Source: an uncultured Parolsenella sp. (lineage in GTDB: Bacteria; Actinomycetota; Coriobacteriia; Coriobacteriales; Atopobiaceae). From it: a stretch of 27,815 nucleotides of DNA. A program made the position numbers and the translations under genes. Position 1 is the stretch's first letter, and each line of letters starts with the position of its first letter. The notes under the pieces were generated by a model. The model was not told the origin of the DNA, made no database searches, and saw nothing but the letters and a program-made list of their open reading frames with translations. Below, in pieces: positions 1-8,423 of this stretch. The DNA lies in the NCBI GenBank assembly GCA_934668375.1, contig CAKUNF010000018.1, positions 1-27,815 of the forward strand, in the 5' to 3' direction.

Positions 1-77
1 GGCCCGTTCGTCTAGCGGTTCAGGACGCCGCCCTCTCAAGGCGGAGATCACCAGTTCGAATCTGGTACGGGCTACCA
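1..77 (+). tRNA. tRNA-Glu (anticodon CTC), copy 1
   Basis: The sequence folds as a complete cloverleaf. The 7-bp acceptor stem (GGCCCGT with ACGGGCT) has a G-U first pair. The anticodon stem CCGCC/GGCGG (28-32 with 40-44) closes the loop CTCTCAA, which puts anticodon CTC at 35-37, reading GAG (Glu). The T arm is ACCAG-TTCGAAT-CTGGT and CCA is encoded at the 3' end (75-77). Any promoter lies outside the window. Glutamyl-tRNA synthetase is encoded nearby on the other strand (5793-7280). Confidence 0.95.
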
Positions 78-113
78 TGAGTTCTTCGGGACACTCCGAG
101 TCCCTTTACATAT

Positions 114-190
114 GGCCCGTTCGTCTAGCGGTTCAGGACGCCGCCCTCTCAAGGCGGAGATCACCAGTTCGAATCTGGTACGGGCTACCA
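114..190 (+). tRNA. tRNA-Glu (anticodon CTC), copy 2
   Basis: This is an exact 77-nt duplicate of the tRNA at 1-77, including the encoded CCA (188-190) and the CTC anticodon (148-150). The copies are 36 nt apart and are probably cotranscribed, because the only terminator-like hairpin follows the second copy. Confidence 0.95.
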
Positions 191-198
191 AAAGTTGG

Positions 199-226
199 AC
201 GGGTCGCGAAAGCGGCCCGTTTTCGT
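199..226 (+). terminator. Intrinsic terminator of the tRNA-Glu pair
   Basis: A 9-bp stem (199-207 with 212-220, one G-U pair) is closed by a GAAA tetraloop at 208-211 and followed by a T run starting at 220. It sits 8 nt after the second tRNA. Confidence 0.75.
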
Positions 227-385
227 ATTCAGCTTGCGTTCGTTCGTTGTTCTCGCAAATAGAGAGCGTTTCTGCATGTAGCGAACGTGTTTCTACTTAG
301 TCACAGTTGGGTACGATTCGTTCCACTGGCTGAAAACGTACCGTAAGGTAGAAGTCGTAAGTTCAAGAGAAAAGGGATGTGCGCT

Positions 386-1126
<741 letters not shown>

Positions 1127-1203
1127 GCACCTCTCTCCGGCCCCGTCGCTGGGTCGGTACCTTACCTTCCAGAATGCGTCACCAACACGAAAGGGGTTCT
1201 ACC

Positions 1204-2052
1204 ATGCGTACCATCTCTCGTCGTCAGTTCATCGGGTCCATGGGTGTTGCCGCGGCCGCCGTTGCGGGCCTCGGCCTCGTCGGCTGCGGTGGCAGCTCGA
1301 GCGCCAGCTCCGACTCCGGCTCCAAGGTTCAGACCATCAAGGACCGCGGTAAGCTCAAGTGCGGCGTCAAGAAGGACGTCGTGGGCTACGGCCTGCTCGA
1401 CACCGCCACGGGCAAGTACGAGGGCATGGAGATCGACCTGTGCTACCAGGTGGCCGCCAAGATCTTCGACGTCTCCTACGAGGACGCCAAGGACAAGGAC
1501 CTCGTCGAGTTCACCGACGTCACGCCCAAGACGCGTGGACCGCTCATCGACAACGACACGCTCGACCTCATCTGCGCCACCTACACCATCACCGACGAGC
1601 GCAAGCAGAGCTGGGACTTCACTGATCCCTACCGCACGGACCACGTGGGCATCCTGATCAAGAAGGGCTCCATGTCCACCATGGCCGACCTTGACGGCAA
1701 GCACATCGGCGTCTCCCAGGGCTCCACGACCAAGGACGCCATCACCAAGATGCTCGAGGACAACGGCTTCTCGGCAACGCCGCAGTTCGACGAGTATCCT
1801 GACTACCCCTCCATCAACAGCGCGCTTGACGCCGGCCAGATCGATGCGTTCGCCATGGACCGCTCGACGCTCAAGACCTACACGACCGACGACAAGGAAC
1901 TCCTGCAGCCCGAGATCGAGTTCGGCGCCCAGGACTACGGCATCGCCACCAAGAAGGGCTCCGACCTCTCCGAGGTCACCGAGGCCGTCGTGAAGGACGT
2001 CACCAGCAACGGCTGGATCGACGAGGAGATCCAGACCTGGGGTCTGCTCTAA
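1204..2052 (+). CDS. Amino-acid ABC transporter substrate-binding lipoprotein
   Basis: This solute-binding protein captures the substrate outside the membrane. Its 282 residues open with a twin-arginine motif (SRRQFIG, 5-11), a hydrophobic segment and a lipobox LVGC with Cys28 as the expected lipidation site. It is therefore probably a Tat-exported lipoprotein. A Ser/Gly-rich tether follows, then the periplasmic-binding-protein fold of the GlnH/BztA class (SBP_bac_3), including the characteristic stretch DLICATYTITDERKQ and a following FTDPY. The SD AAAGGGG (1190-1196) lies 7 nt before the ATG. It sits between the ATPase and permease genes in the same operon. The closest substrate is probably glutamate, aspartate or glutamine, but that is inferred from family resemblance. 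Confidence 0.93.
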   Translation: MRTISRRQFIGSMGVAAAAVAGLGLVGCGGSSSASSDSGSKVQTIKDRGKLKCGVKKDVVGYGLLDTATGKYEGMEIDLCYQVAAKIFDVSYEDAKDKDLVEFTDVTPKTRGPLIDNDTLDLICATYTITDERKQSWDFTDPYRTDHVGILIKKGSMSTMADLDGKHIGVSQGSTTKDAITKMLEDNGFSATPQFDEYPDYPSINSALDAGQIDAFAMDRSTLKTYTTDDKELLQPEIEFGAQDYGIATKKGSDLSEVTEAVVKDVTSNGWIDEEIQTWGLL

Positions 2053-2066
2053 GTTTTTGAATGTGC

Positions 2067-2119
2067 GGCCCTCATCGAGGGCCCTGGCGGGTCGCCCGGG
2101 AGCTGACTTCCGGGCGACC
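2067..2119 (+). other. Two intercistronic hairpins between binding protein and permease genes
   Basis: Hairpin 1 pairs 2067-2073 with 2077-2083 (7 bp, 3-nt loop). Hairpin 2 pairs 2090-2099 with 2110-2119 (10 bp, perfect, 10-nt loop). Neither is followed by a T run, so they are unlikely to be complete terminators. Their position just after the binding-protein gene fits mRNA-stabilising or partial-attenuation hairpins, which commonly let the binding protein be made in excess over the permeases. That role is inference. Confidence 0.6.
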
Positions 2120-2145
2120 TCGCATATGGTTACGAAGGGAACGAG

Positions 2146-2892
2146 ATGCTAGACGGACTCCTCGATCCGATGCGATGGTCGCTGACCTTCGCCGAGATGG
2201 ACTCCCTATGGACGGGCTTTGCGCTCACGCTCAAGGTCGTCCTCGCGGGTCTCGCGTTGTCGCTCGTGCTTGGCACGATTCTCGGCGTGTTCTCCACCAC
2301 TCGCTCTCGCGTGCTGCGCGGCATCAGCCGTGTGTACGTCGAGTTCTTCCAGAACACGCCGCTGCCGGTGCAGGTGTTCTTCATGTACATGGCCGGCCCC
2401 AAGCTGCTCCAGGCCATCCTGGGCACGTCTGACCCGGTGCGCACGAGCGCGTTCGCGCTTGGCACGCTTGGCGTGGGTCTGTACCATGCCGCCTATGTCT
2501 CCGAGGTCATCCGAACGGGCATCGAGTCCGTGCCGCGCGGTCAGTTTGAGGCGGCGCTCTCGCAGGGCTTCTCACGCTTGCAGTCCTATGCGTACATCGT
2601 GTTGCCGCAGACGTTCAAGGTCATCCTGCCCCCGCTGTGCAACCAGGCGCTCAACCTCGTGAAGAACACCTCGGTGCTCGCGCTCATCGCAGGCGGAGAC
2701 CTCATGTACAACGCGGATAACTTTGTCTCCACCTATGGATACCTGCAGGGCTACATCATGGCCTGCGTGCTGTACTTCATCATCTGCTTCCCGCTGGCCA
2801 TCCTCGTCCAGTGGCTCGAGGCCCGTTCCAAGAAGCGTCCGCGTGCCAAGGTCATCCCTGGCGTCACGACCGAGACTGCCAAGGAGGCCTAG
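2146..2892 (+). CDS. Amino-acid ABC transporter permease 1 (HisM/GlnP family)
   Basis: This is an inner-membrane subunit of the importer, 248 residues. Several hydrophobic segments include one near residues 27-50. The cytoplasmic loop that contacts the ATPase contains the typical FEAALSQGFSRLQ (EAA motif) followed by VLPQTFKVILPPLCNQ. N-terminal PLPVQVFFMY is characteristic of the HisM/HisQ class. The SD GAAGGGA (2134-2140) precedes the ATG. The charged C-terminal tail (EARSKKRPRAK) is cytoplasmic. It pairs with the next gene as a heterodimeric permease. Confidence 0.93.
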   Translation: MLDGLLDPMRWSLTFAEMDSLWTGFALTLKVVLAGLALSLVLGTILGVFSTTRSRVLRGISRVYVEFFQNTPLPVQVFFMYMAGPKLLQAILGTSDPVRTSAFALGTLGVGLYHAAYVSEVIRTGIESVPRGQFEAALSQGFSRLQSYAYIVLPQTFKVILPPLCNQALNLVKNTSVLALIAGGDLMYNADNFVSTYGYLQGYIMACVLYFIICFPLAILVQWLEARSKKRPRAKVIPGVTTETAKEA

Positions 2893-2895
2893 GAC

Positions 2896-3534
2896 ATGGA
2901 ACTGTTCACCCCGGACAACATGAGCTTCATGCTCGCCGGCTTTGGCAAGACGCTCGTCGTCTCGTTCTTCGCCATAGTGTTCTCGCTCATCCTCGGCACG
3001 GTCCTCGCGCTCGTGAAGTCCTACGCCGCTCGCCCCTTCCGCTGGCTCGTGAGCGCCTACATCGAGCTGTTCCGCTGTACGCCCAACCTGCTATGGATCC
3101 TGTTCATCTACTTCACGGTCAAGGGCAACGACGTCGTGATTTCCGTCCTGGCGTTCACGATCTTCACCTCGGCCGTCATGGCAGAGATCGTCCGCGGCGG
3201 CCTCAACTCCATTCCCACGAGCCAGTTCGAGGCCGCACGCTCCCAGGGCTTCGGCTTCTTTGCCACGATGCGCCTCATCATCCTGCCGCAGACGTTCAAG
3301 ACGATCATCCCGGCCCTGTTCAGCCAGTGCACGACGGTCATCAAGGACAGCTCCTATCTCGCTGGCATCAACGTGGCGGAGTTCATGTACTGCTCCAAGG
3401 TCGTCATGGCCAAGACAACGAGCCTGAACGACGTGCTTCTCGTGTATGGTTTTGTGTTCCTGCTGTACTTCGCGCTCAACTTTGGCATCTCGCTGCTTGT
3501 GCGCGCCTATCAGCGTCGCGTCGTCGCCGCCTAA
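2896..3534 (+). CDS. Amino-acid ABC transporter permease 2 (HisQ/GlnP family)
   Basis: This is the second transmembrane subunit, 212 residues, starting 3 nt after the stop of the first permease with an SD (AAGGAGG) inside the preceding coding end. It shares the HisM/HisQ fold: an early hydrophobic segment (TLVVSFFAIVFSLILG), the ELFRCTPNLLWI motif, the EAA loop FEAARSQGFGFFATMR and ILPQTFKTIIPALFSQ. The tight spacing implies translational coupling with permease 1. Confidence 0.93.
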   Translation: MELFTPDNMSFMLAGFGKTLVVSFFAIVFSLILGTVLALVKSYAARPFRWLVSAYIELFRCTPNLLWILFIYFTVKGNDVVISVLAFTIFTSAVMAEIVRGGLNSIPTSQFEAARSQGFGFFATMRLIILPQTFKTIIPALFSQCTTVIKDSSYLAGINVAEFMYCSKVVMAKTTSLNDVLLVYGFVFLLYFALNFGISLLVRAYQRRVVAA

Positions 3535-3543
3535 GGAGAGACC

Positions 3544-4206
3544 ATGTCTGACAAGTCCATAGAACAGGTCAGCCCTGATACGAACACGTACCCGGTTGTC
3601 ATCACGATTGCCCGCGACTTTGGTGCCGAGGGCCATGAGATTGGCAAGATGCTCTCAACGGAGCTGGGCATTCCTCTATATGACAATGAGATCCTCGTGC
3701 GTGCCTCGATGCGTGCCGGCGTGACGACCGATCAGATCGCCGCCTACGATGAGAGCCTTGCTGCCGAGGTTGCGGCCTTTCTGCCCGACCGCGTGGACAC
3801 GCGATCTGCCGCCGACAAGCTCTTCAAGCAGATGGAGGGCGTCATCCGCGACCTTGGGTCCACGCAGAGCTGCATCATCGAGGGCCGTCTGTCCGACTAC
3901 ATCCTGCGCGACAACCCCAACCGCATCTCCGTGCTCGTGACCGCCCCGCTCGAGGCTCGCGTGGAGATCGTGCGCGCCAAGCGTGGCATCACCGAGAAGA
4001 AGGCCAAGAAGCTCGTGAAGCGCATGCAGCGCGCCCGCGAGATGTTCTACAAGCGCTATTCTGCCGGCAAATGGACGCTTCACTCCGAGAAGGACGTCGT
4101 GGTGAACCGTGCGCGCTTTGGCCGTCAGGGCTGCGTTGACATTCTCGCCGCCGCCTACCGCACCAAGGTCGCGGCCGTCGAGCGTGCGCAGCAGGCTGCC
4201 GAGTAA
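3544..4206 (+). CDS. Cytidylate kinase-like family protein
   Basis: The 220-residue product resembles the cytidylate-kinase-like family (AAK/Cmk-like P-loop proteins) in its opening VVITIARDFGAEGHEIG, the following LGIPLYDNEIL, a central acidic/DxR-type stretch and the basic lid-like region AKRGITEKKAKKLVKR. The family usually has a glycine-rich loop of SRxxGSGGxxI form. Here it reads ARDFGAEGHEIG, so the Ser and one Gly are changed and nucleotide binding may be altered. An SD (AAGGAGAG) overlaps the end of the permease gene region, so it is the last gene of the transporter operon. True function unknown; a nucleotide or small-molecule kinase is possible. Confidence 0.8.
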   Translation: MSDKSIEQVSPDTNTYPVVITIARDFGAEGHEIGKMLSTELGIPLYDNEILVRASMRAGVTTDQIAAYDESLAAEVAAFLPDRVDTRSAADKLFKQMEGVIRDLGSTQSCIIEGRLSDYILRDNPNRISVLVTAPLEARVEIVRAKRGITEKKAKKLVKRMQRAREMFYKRYSAGKWTLHSEKDVVVNRARFGRQGCVDILAAAYRTKVAAVERAQQAAE

Positions 4207-4236
4207 GCCCTTCTGTGTCATATGCATCGCCTGCGA

Positions 4237-4271
4237 GGGCGTCGGGTCTAGTGGCCTGACGCCCTTTTGTT
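4237..4271 (+). terminator. Intrinsic terminator after the ABC transporter operon
   Basis: The stem pairs 4237-4246 with 4255-4264 (10 positions, one G-U) around an 8-nt loop and is followed by TTTTGTT (4265-4271). It lies 30 nt after the last gene of the operon. Confidence 0.8.
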
Positions 4272-4376
4272 CATTCCCGGTGCAGACGCCGCGTGACGTC
4301 TGCCGTGATCGATTGGCGCGGTAAAATTCTGAAGATTAGCTCGGGCGGCAACGGACCGCATGAACACGGGAGCCCC

Positions 4377-5690
4377 ATGGCAAAGACCGAAGACAACTCG
4401 ACGCACCCTTCCGGCACCGGCGCTGGGACGAACGACGTCGTGAACAAGAAGCCCGTGCGTAAGGTCCATGCTCCCAAGCCGAGAGTCGCCGGTACGCCTG
4501 TGCGCAGGCATGGGCCGGCATCGGAGGAGAAACCCGCCGATCCCGATAAGAAGCAGGCCGCGCGCGGCGCCCAGTTCATCGGTCTCGTGTTTGGCGCCTA
4601 TGTGGCGTTCCTGTTCTTCTCCGGCCAGATTGATGAGTTTGTCTCGGCGTTCGCCAACGTCGAGATGAGGTGGCTCGTGGGCGCGGTCATCTGCGTGTGC
4701 CTGTACTTCCTGCTCGGCACGCTTGCCTATGTCACGGCGGTCTATCTGGACCACGACTCCCCAGTGGGCTTTCGCGACCTCATGGCCGTCGAGGCGTCTG
4801 GCAACTTCTTTGGCAACCTCACGCCCATGCAGATGGGCGCGCTTCCCTCGCAGATCTACCAGCTCACCAAGGCAGGCCTCTCCGTTGGCGCGGCCTCTGC
4901 CACGCAGTTCACGCGCTTCATCATGTTCCAGTTTGGCGTCGTGCTATTTGCGGGCATCATGCTGTGGGCCAAGCTCGGTTTCTTCCTCGAGAGCTACGGT
5001 GACATCGTCATCCTCAATTTGCTCGTGTTTGCGGGCCATGCCCTTGAGCTCATCGGCCTTTTCGTGGTGTGCCTGTGTCCCAACTTCGTGAGGCGTGCGG
5101 GCAGCGGGCTTCTGCGATGGGCCAACGGCCACGGCTGGGTCAAGAACTACGACAAGTGGGATGAGATGATCAACGTCCAGGTTGCACAGTTCTCCTCGGC
5201 GTTCAGGCGCTCGGCTGCCAATGTGCCCGACATGGTCCTCACGCTTGTCATCACCATGACGCAGCTGGGCTTCCTCTATATGGTTCCGTGGTTCGTGCTT
5301 CATGCCTTTGGCATCGAGGCGGACTTCCTCACGTGCCTCGCGGCGGGCTCAATGGTCCAGCTTGTCTCCACGGCCGTGCCCCTTCCCGGTGGCACGGGCG
5401 GTGCCGAGGGTGGCTTTGCGCTGTTCTTTGGTCCCATGCTTGGAAGCTCCGCCACGGCTGGCTTTCTCGTGTGGCGTGTCGTGACGTTCTTCCTGCCCAC
5501 GTTCGCCGCTCTTCCCATGATCGGCCTCAAGAGCTCTCATCGAGAGAGCATCTATCATCGCGTCCAGCGTTGGCTCGGCCGTGGCAGAAGGGCCGGGGTT
5601 CGAGGACGGCGTGGTGGAGTCGCCTACAAGCCCAAGAAGGCCGCTTCCAAGAAGGTCGTCATCAAGAAGACCGGCTCTCAGAAGAAGTAG
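4377..5690 (+). CDS. YbhN/LPG-synthase-TM-type integral membrane protein
   Basis: The 437-residue protein belongs to the lysylphosphatidylglycerol-synthase transmembrane family (UPF0104/YbhN-like). It has multiple hydrophobic helices and the family hallmark PLPGGTGGAEGGF in the C-terminal third. There is no aminoacyl-transferase domain, so it is not a complete MprF; a lipid-flipping role is plausible but unproven. A hydrophilic, basic N-terminus (about 60 residues) precedes the first membrane segment, and the C-terminus ends in a Lys-rich tail (KKAASKKVVIKK). I chose the ATG at 4377 over the in-frame ATG at 4293. The extra 28 residues look non-coding and lie in a stretch that resembles promoter DNA (TAAAAT near 4322). 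The SD is weak (CGGGAG). Confidence 0.85.
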   Translation: MAKTEDNSTHPSGTGAGTNDVVNKKPVRKVHAPKPRVAGTPVRRHGPASEEKPADPDKKQAARGAQFIGLVFGAYVAFLFFSGQIDEFVSAFANVEMRWLVGAVICVCLYFLLGTLAYVTAVYLDHDSPVGFRDLMAVEASGNFFGNLTPMQMGALPSQIYQLTKAGLSVGAASATQFTRFIMFQFGVVLFAGIMLWAKLGFFLESYGDIVILNLLVFAGHALELIGLFVVCLCPNFVRRAGSGLLRWANGHGWVKNYDKWDEMINVQVAQFSSAFRRSAANVPDMVLTLVITMTQLGFLYMVPWFVLHAFGIEADFLTCLAAGSMVQLVSTAVPLPGGTGGAEGGFALFFGPMLGSSATAGFLVWRVVTFFLPTFAALPMIGLKSSHRESIYHRVQRWLGRGRRAGVRGRRGGVAYKPKKAASKKVVIKKTGSQKK

Positions 5691-5721
5691 CCAGCCTTCC
5701 TTCCCTGTCCTTTCCTCGAGC

Positions 5722-5767
5722 TAAAACAATAGCGGGCGCCCCGGGAGACATCTCCCGGGGCGCCCGC
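5722..5767 (-). terminator. Strong terminator between convergent genes (serves gltX)
   Basis: A perfect 16-bp stem (5732-5747 with 5752-5767) has a 4-nt loop. On the minus strand it is followed by a U-rich run (complement of 5722-5731, ATTGTTTTAG), so it terminates gltX. It also separates gltX from the convergent membrane-protein gene. On the plus strand no T run follows. Confidence 0.85.
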
Positions 5768-5792
5768 CTCTGCGTGGCGTATGTGCCTGCGC

Positions 5793-7280
5793 CTAGAGAG
5801 CCATGCCCTTGGCGCGCTCGATGCGGGCGAGGGCGTCGGCCTTGCCCACGAGCTCGATGACCACGCCAAGCGGCGGGCTCACAAGGTTGCCGCAGACGGC
5901 GGCGCGAATGGCCTGGAAGACGAGGCGCTTCTTGGCGTCAAGCCTCTCAGGAAGCTCCTCGAGCGCGGCATCGATGGCCTCGGCGTTCCAGCTCTGCTCA
6001 GAGACGCCCTCGAGCGCGGAGGAGGCGGCGGCGAGCACGTCTGCCATGCCTTCCTTGGCAAGGCCCTTGCTCACGGCCTTCTCCTCGTAGTCGAGCGTCT
6101 CTGCCGTGGCAAATACCATCGAGCAGATTCCGGCCACATCACCGAGGTGCTTCGTGCGCGGTCGCACGACGGAGGCGAGCGTCACCAGCCAGTCACGGCT
6201 GCGATCGCCCTCGGCAATGAGGCCGGCCTCGAGAAGCTCCGGCACCATGATCTTGTCGGTGAACTCCTCGTCGCTCATGCCGGCGAGATACTCGGCGTTG
6301 ATCCAGTCGAGCTTGGCCGGGTCGAACGTGGCGGGGTTCTTGGAGACGCGGTCGAGCGAGAACGTCGAGGCGAGCACGTCGCGAGGCACGATCGTCGTCT
6401 CCCCATCCGGAGACCAGCCAAGAAGCGCGAGGTAGTTCACGAAGGCGTCGGGCAGGTAGCCCTCGTCGCGGAACTCTTCGACGCTCGTGGCGCCGTGGCG
6501 CTTCGAGAGTTTCTTGCCATCGGCGCCCAAGATCATGGAGATGTGGGCAAAGACGGGCACGGGTGCGCCGAGGGCCTCGTAGACCATGACCTGGCGCGGC
6601 GTGTTGGAGAGGTGGTCGTCACCGCGGATGACGTGCGTGATGCCCATGGCGGCGTCGTCGACGACGGTTGCGAAGTTGTAGGTGGGCGTGCCGTCGGAGC
6701 GGAAGATCACGAAGTCGTCGAGCTCCTTGGCGTCAAAGGTCACGTCGCCGTGAACGGCGTCGTGGATGACGACGTCGCCGCGCCCATCGGGGACCTTGAT
6801 GCGCAGGACGTAGGGCTCGCCGGCCTCGATGCGGCGCTTGGCCTCCGCGGGGTCGAGGTCACGGCAGCGGCGCTGGTAACCCTGGAAGGGGTCCTTGCGG
6901 GCCTTGGCGGCCTCGCGGTCTGCAGCGAGCTGCTCGGGCGTGCAGAAGCAGGGGTAGGCCCTGCCCTCGTCCCACAGCTTCTGGGCCGCGGCCTTGTACA
7001 TGTCGAGGCGCTCGGTCTGGGCATAGGGGCCGTACTCGCCGCCCACGTCTGGGCCCTCGTCCCAGTCAAGGCCCATCCATCGCATGGCACGCAGGATGAT
7101 CTGGGTGTTCTCGTCGGTCGAGCGCGTCGGGTCGGTGTCATCGATGCGCAGGATGAACGTGCCGTTGTTGGCGCGGGCGAAAGCCCAGTTGAAGATTGCG
7201 GTACGTGCGCCGCCAACGTGGAGCTTGCCCGTGGGAGACGGGGCAAAGCGCACGCGCACGGGCTTGGTGCTGTCGGACAT
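5793..7280 (-). CDS. gltX: Glutamyl-tRNA synthetase
   Basis: This class I aminoacyl-tRNA synthetase charges tRNA-Glu, two genes for which lie at the left end of the window. The 495-residue product shows the HIGH-type motif in FAPSPTGKLHVGGART (HVGG at 21-24) and the KMSKS-type motif KKLSKRHGA. It also carries the family stretches LRIDDTDPTRS and VIRGDDHLSNTPRQ, and an anticodon-binding C-terminal half. The start at 7280 is chosen over the in-frame ATG at 7316 because AAGGAGGA lies at the right distance upstream. Whether it is discriminating or also charges tRNA-Gln cannot be read here. It is monocistronic with its own strong terminator. Confidence 0.97.
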   Translation of the reverse strand: MSDSTKPVRVRFAPSPTGKLHVGGARTAIFNWAFARANNGTFILRIDDTDPTRSTDENTQIILRAMRWMGLDWDEGPDVGGEYGPYAQTERLDMYKAAAQKLWDEGRAYPCFCTPEQLAADREAAKARKDPFQGYQRRCRDLDPAEAKRRIEAGEPYVLRIKVPDGRGDVVIHDAVHGDVTFDAKELDDFVIFRSDGTPTYNFATVVDDAAMGITHVIRGDDHLSNTPRQVMVYEALGAPVPVFAHISMILGADGKKLSKRHGATSVEEFRDEGYLPDAFVNYLALLGWSPDGETTIVPRDVLASTFSLDRVSKNPATFDPAKLDWINAEYLAGMSDEEFTDKIMVPELLEAGLIAEGDRSRDWLVTLASVVRPRTKHLGDVAGICSMVFATAETLDYEEKAVSKGLAKEGMADVLAAASSALEGVSEQSWNAEAIDAALEELPERLDAKKRLVFQAIRAAVCGNLVSPPLGVVIELVGKADALARIERAKGMAL

Positions 7281-7371
7281 GTAGGAGTCCTCCTTGCTCA
7301 GGTACATAGACCGCATAAGTATACGCCGCCCGATTGACGTGGTGAGCCCGGGCCAGCCGCGCTTGGGGCGC

Positions 7372-7377
7372 TATACT
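7372..7377 (+). promoter_or_regulatory. Candidate -10 box (TATACT) for the RmlA-like gene
   Basis: TATACT is a good -10 match 45 nt before the GTG start. The TTGACG at 7334-7339 is 32 nt upstream, too far to be its -35, and no good -35 lies at the usual distance. The call rests on the -10 alone. Confidence 0.35.
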
Positions 7378-7416
7378 TCTTCAGAGCACACACGCGACCC
7401 AAGGAGGCTCATCCAA

Positions 7417-8301
7417 GTGAAGGGCATCGTTTTGGCCGGAGGCTTCGGCACCCACCTGTATCCCATGACGTTCTCTGGCTCCAAGCACCTGCTTCCCATC
7501 TATGACAAGCCGCTCGTCTACTACTCGCTCGCAACGCTCATGAAGGCCGACATCCGTGACGTCTTGTTCATCGTGAACCCGCAGGACATGGGCGCCTACG
7601 AGGCTCACTTTGGGGACGGCTCGCAGCTTGGCATGAACATCCAGTACAAGGCCCAGGAGAGCCGTGACGGCATCGCCCAGGCGTTCCTCATCGGCGAGGA
7701 CTTCATCGACGGGGACCGTGTGGCCCTCATTCTGGCAGACAGCATCTTCTACGGCTCGGGCTTTGACCAGAACCTCTCCGAGGCCATCAACCGCAAGAAG
7801 GGCGCCACGGTCTTTGGCTACCAGGTGAAGCACCCCGAGTCCTATGCCGTCATCGACTTCGACGCCTCCACCAAGAAGGTCTCCTACATCGAGGAGAAGC
7901 CCGAGGAGGCACGCACCAACTACGTGGCCACCGGCCTGTATGTCTATGACGAGAAGGTCGTCGAGTACGCCAAGACGCTCAAGCCTTCTGCGCGCGGCGA
8001 GCTGGAGATCACGGACCTCAACCAGATCTACCTCGACCACAAGCAGCTCTACACCTCGACGCTGCCCGAGGGATTTGCCTGGTTCAGCCCGCGCACGGTG
8101 GATGACCTCTTCCACGCAGGCGAGTTCGTCCGCGTGGTCCAGCAGTCCACGGGCACCAAGATTGCCTCCATCGAGGAGATCGCCTATCGCAAGGGCTGGA
8201 TTGGCCGCGCGCAGCTGCTCTCGCTTGCCAGCAAGATCCAGAAGACCGAGTACGGCAAGTATCTTGAGGGCATCGCCCTCTCGACTGGCGAGCTCAAGTA
8301 G
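7417..8301 (+). CDS. Divergent RmlA-type sugar-phosphate nucleotidyltransferase
   Basis: The 294-residue product aligns end to end with glucose-1-phosphate thymidylyltransferase (RmlA/RfbA). Matches include KGIVLAGG, SKHLLPIYDKP, DGIAQAFLIGE, the metal-ligand Asp108 in LADSIFYG, and LKPSARGELEITDLN. The GTG start has AAGGAGG (7401-7407) 9 nt upstream; a longer reading from 7294 runs through the promoter region and is rejected. Two residues expected in RmlA are different. The catalytic Arg of the GTRLxP loop is His13, and the second metal-binding Asp (AWLDTG in the family) is Ser224 (AWFSPR). It may have altered activity or a regulatory role. No rmlB, rmlC or rmlD is adjacent. Confidence 0.85.
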   Translation: MKGIVLAGGFGTHLYPMTFSGSKHLLPIYDKPLVYYSLATLMKADIRDVLFIVNPQDMGAYEAHFGDGSQLGMNIQYKAQESRDGIAQAFLIGEDFIDGDRVALILADSIFYGSGFDQNLSEAINRKKGATVFGYQVKHPESYAVIDFDASTKKVSYIEEKPEEARTNYVATGLYVYDEKVVEYAKTLKPSARGELEITDLNQIYLDHKQLYTSTLPEGFAWFSPRTVDDLFHAGEFVRVVQQSTGTKIASIEEIAYRKGWIGRAQLLSLASKIQKTEYGKYLEGIALSTGELK

Positions 8302-8330
8302 TCCTTCGCCTGCCTCTACGCTTTTATGCT

Positions 8331-8379
8331 GAGACCCCCGCCACGGTCCCATTGGTCCGAGGCGGGGGTCTCTCGTTTG
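8331..8379 (+). terminator. Terminator between convergent RmlA-like and lipid-kinase genes
   Basis: A 12-bp perfect stem (8331-8342 with 8361-8372) is followed by TCGTTT on the plus strand. The two flanking genes converge on it, so it may act in both directions, though the T tract favours the plus strand. Confidence 0.8.
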
Positions 8380-8423
8380 CGTGGGTGGTGCTTTGCGCTG
8401 GGGAGCCTAAGGGACGTGGCTTG

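Noticed and set aside
4293..4376. Extended N-terminus for the YbhN-like protein
   Set aside because: The extra 28 residues have no SD, lie directly after a terminator and look like promoter DNA. The ATG at 4377 is preferred, although its own SD is weak.
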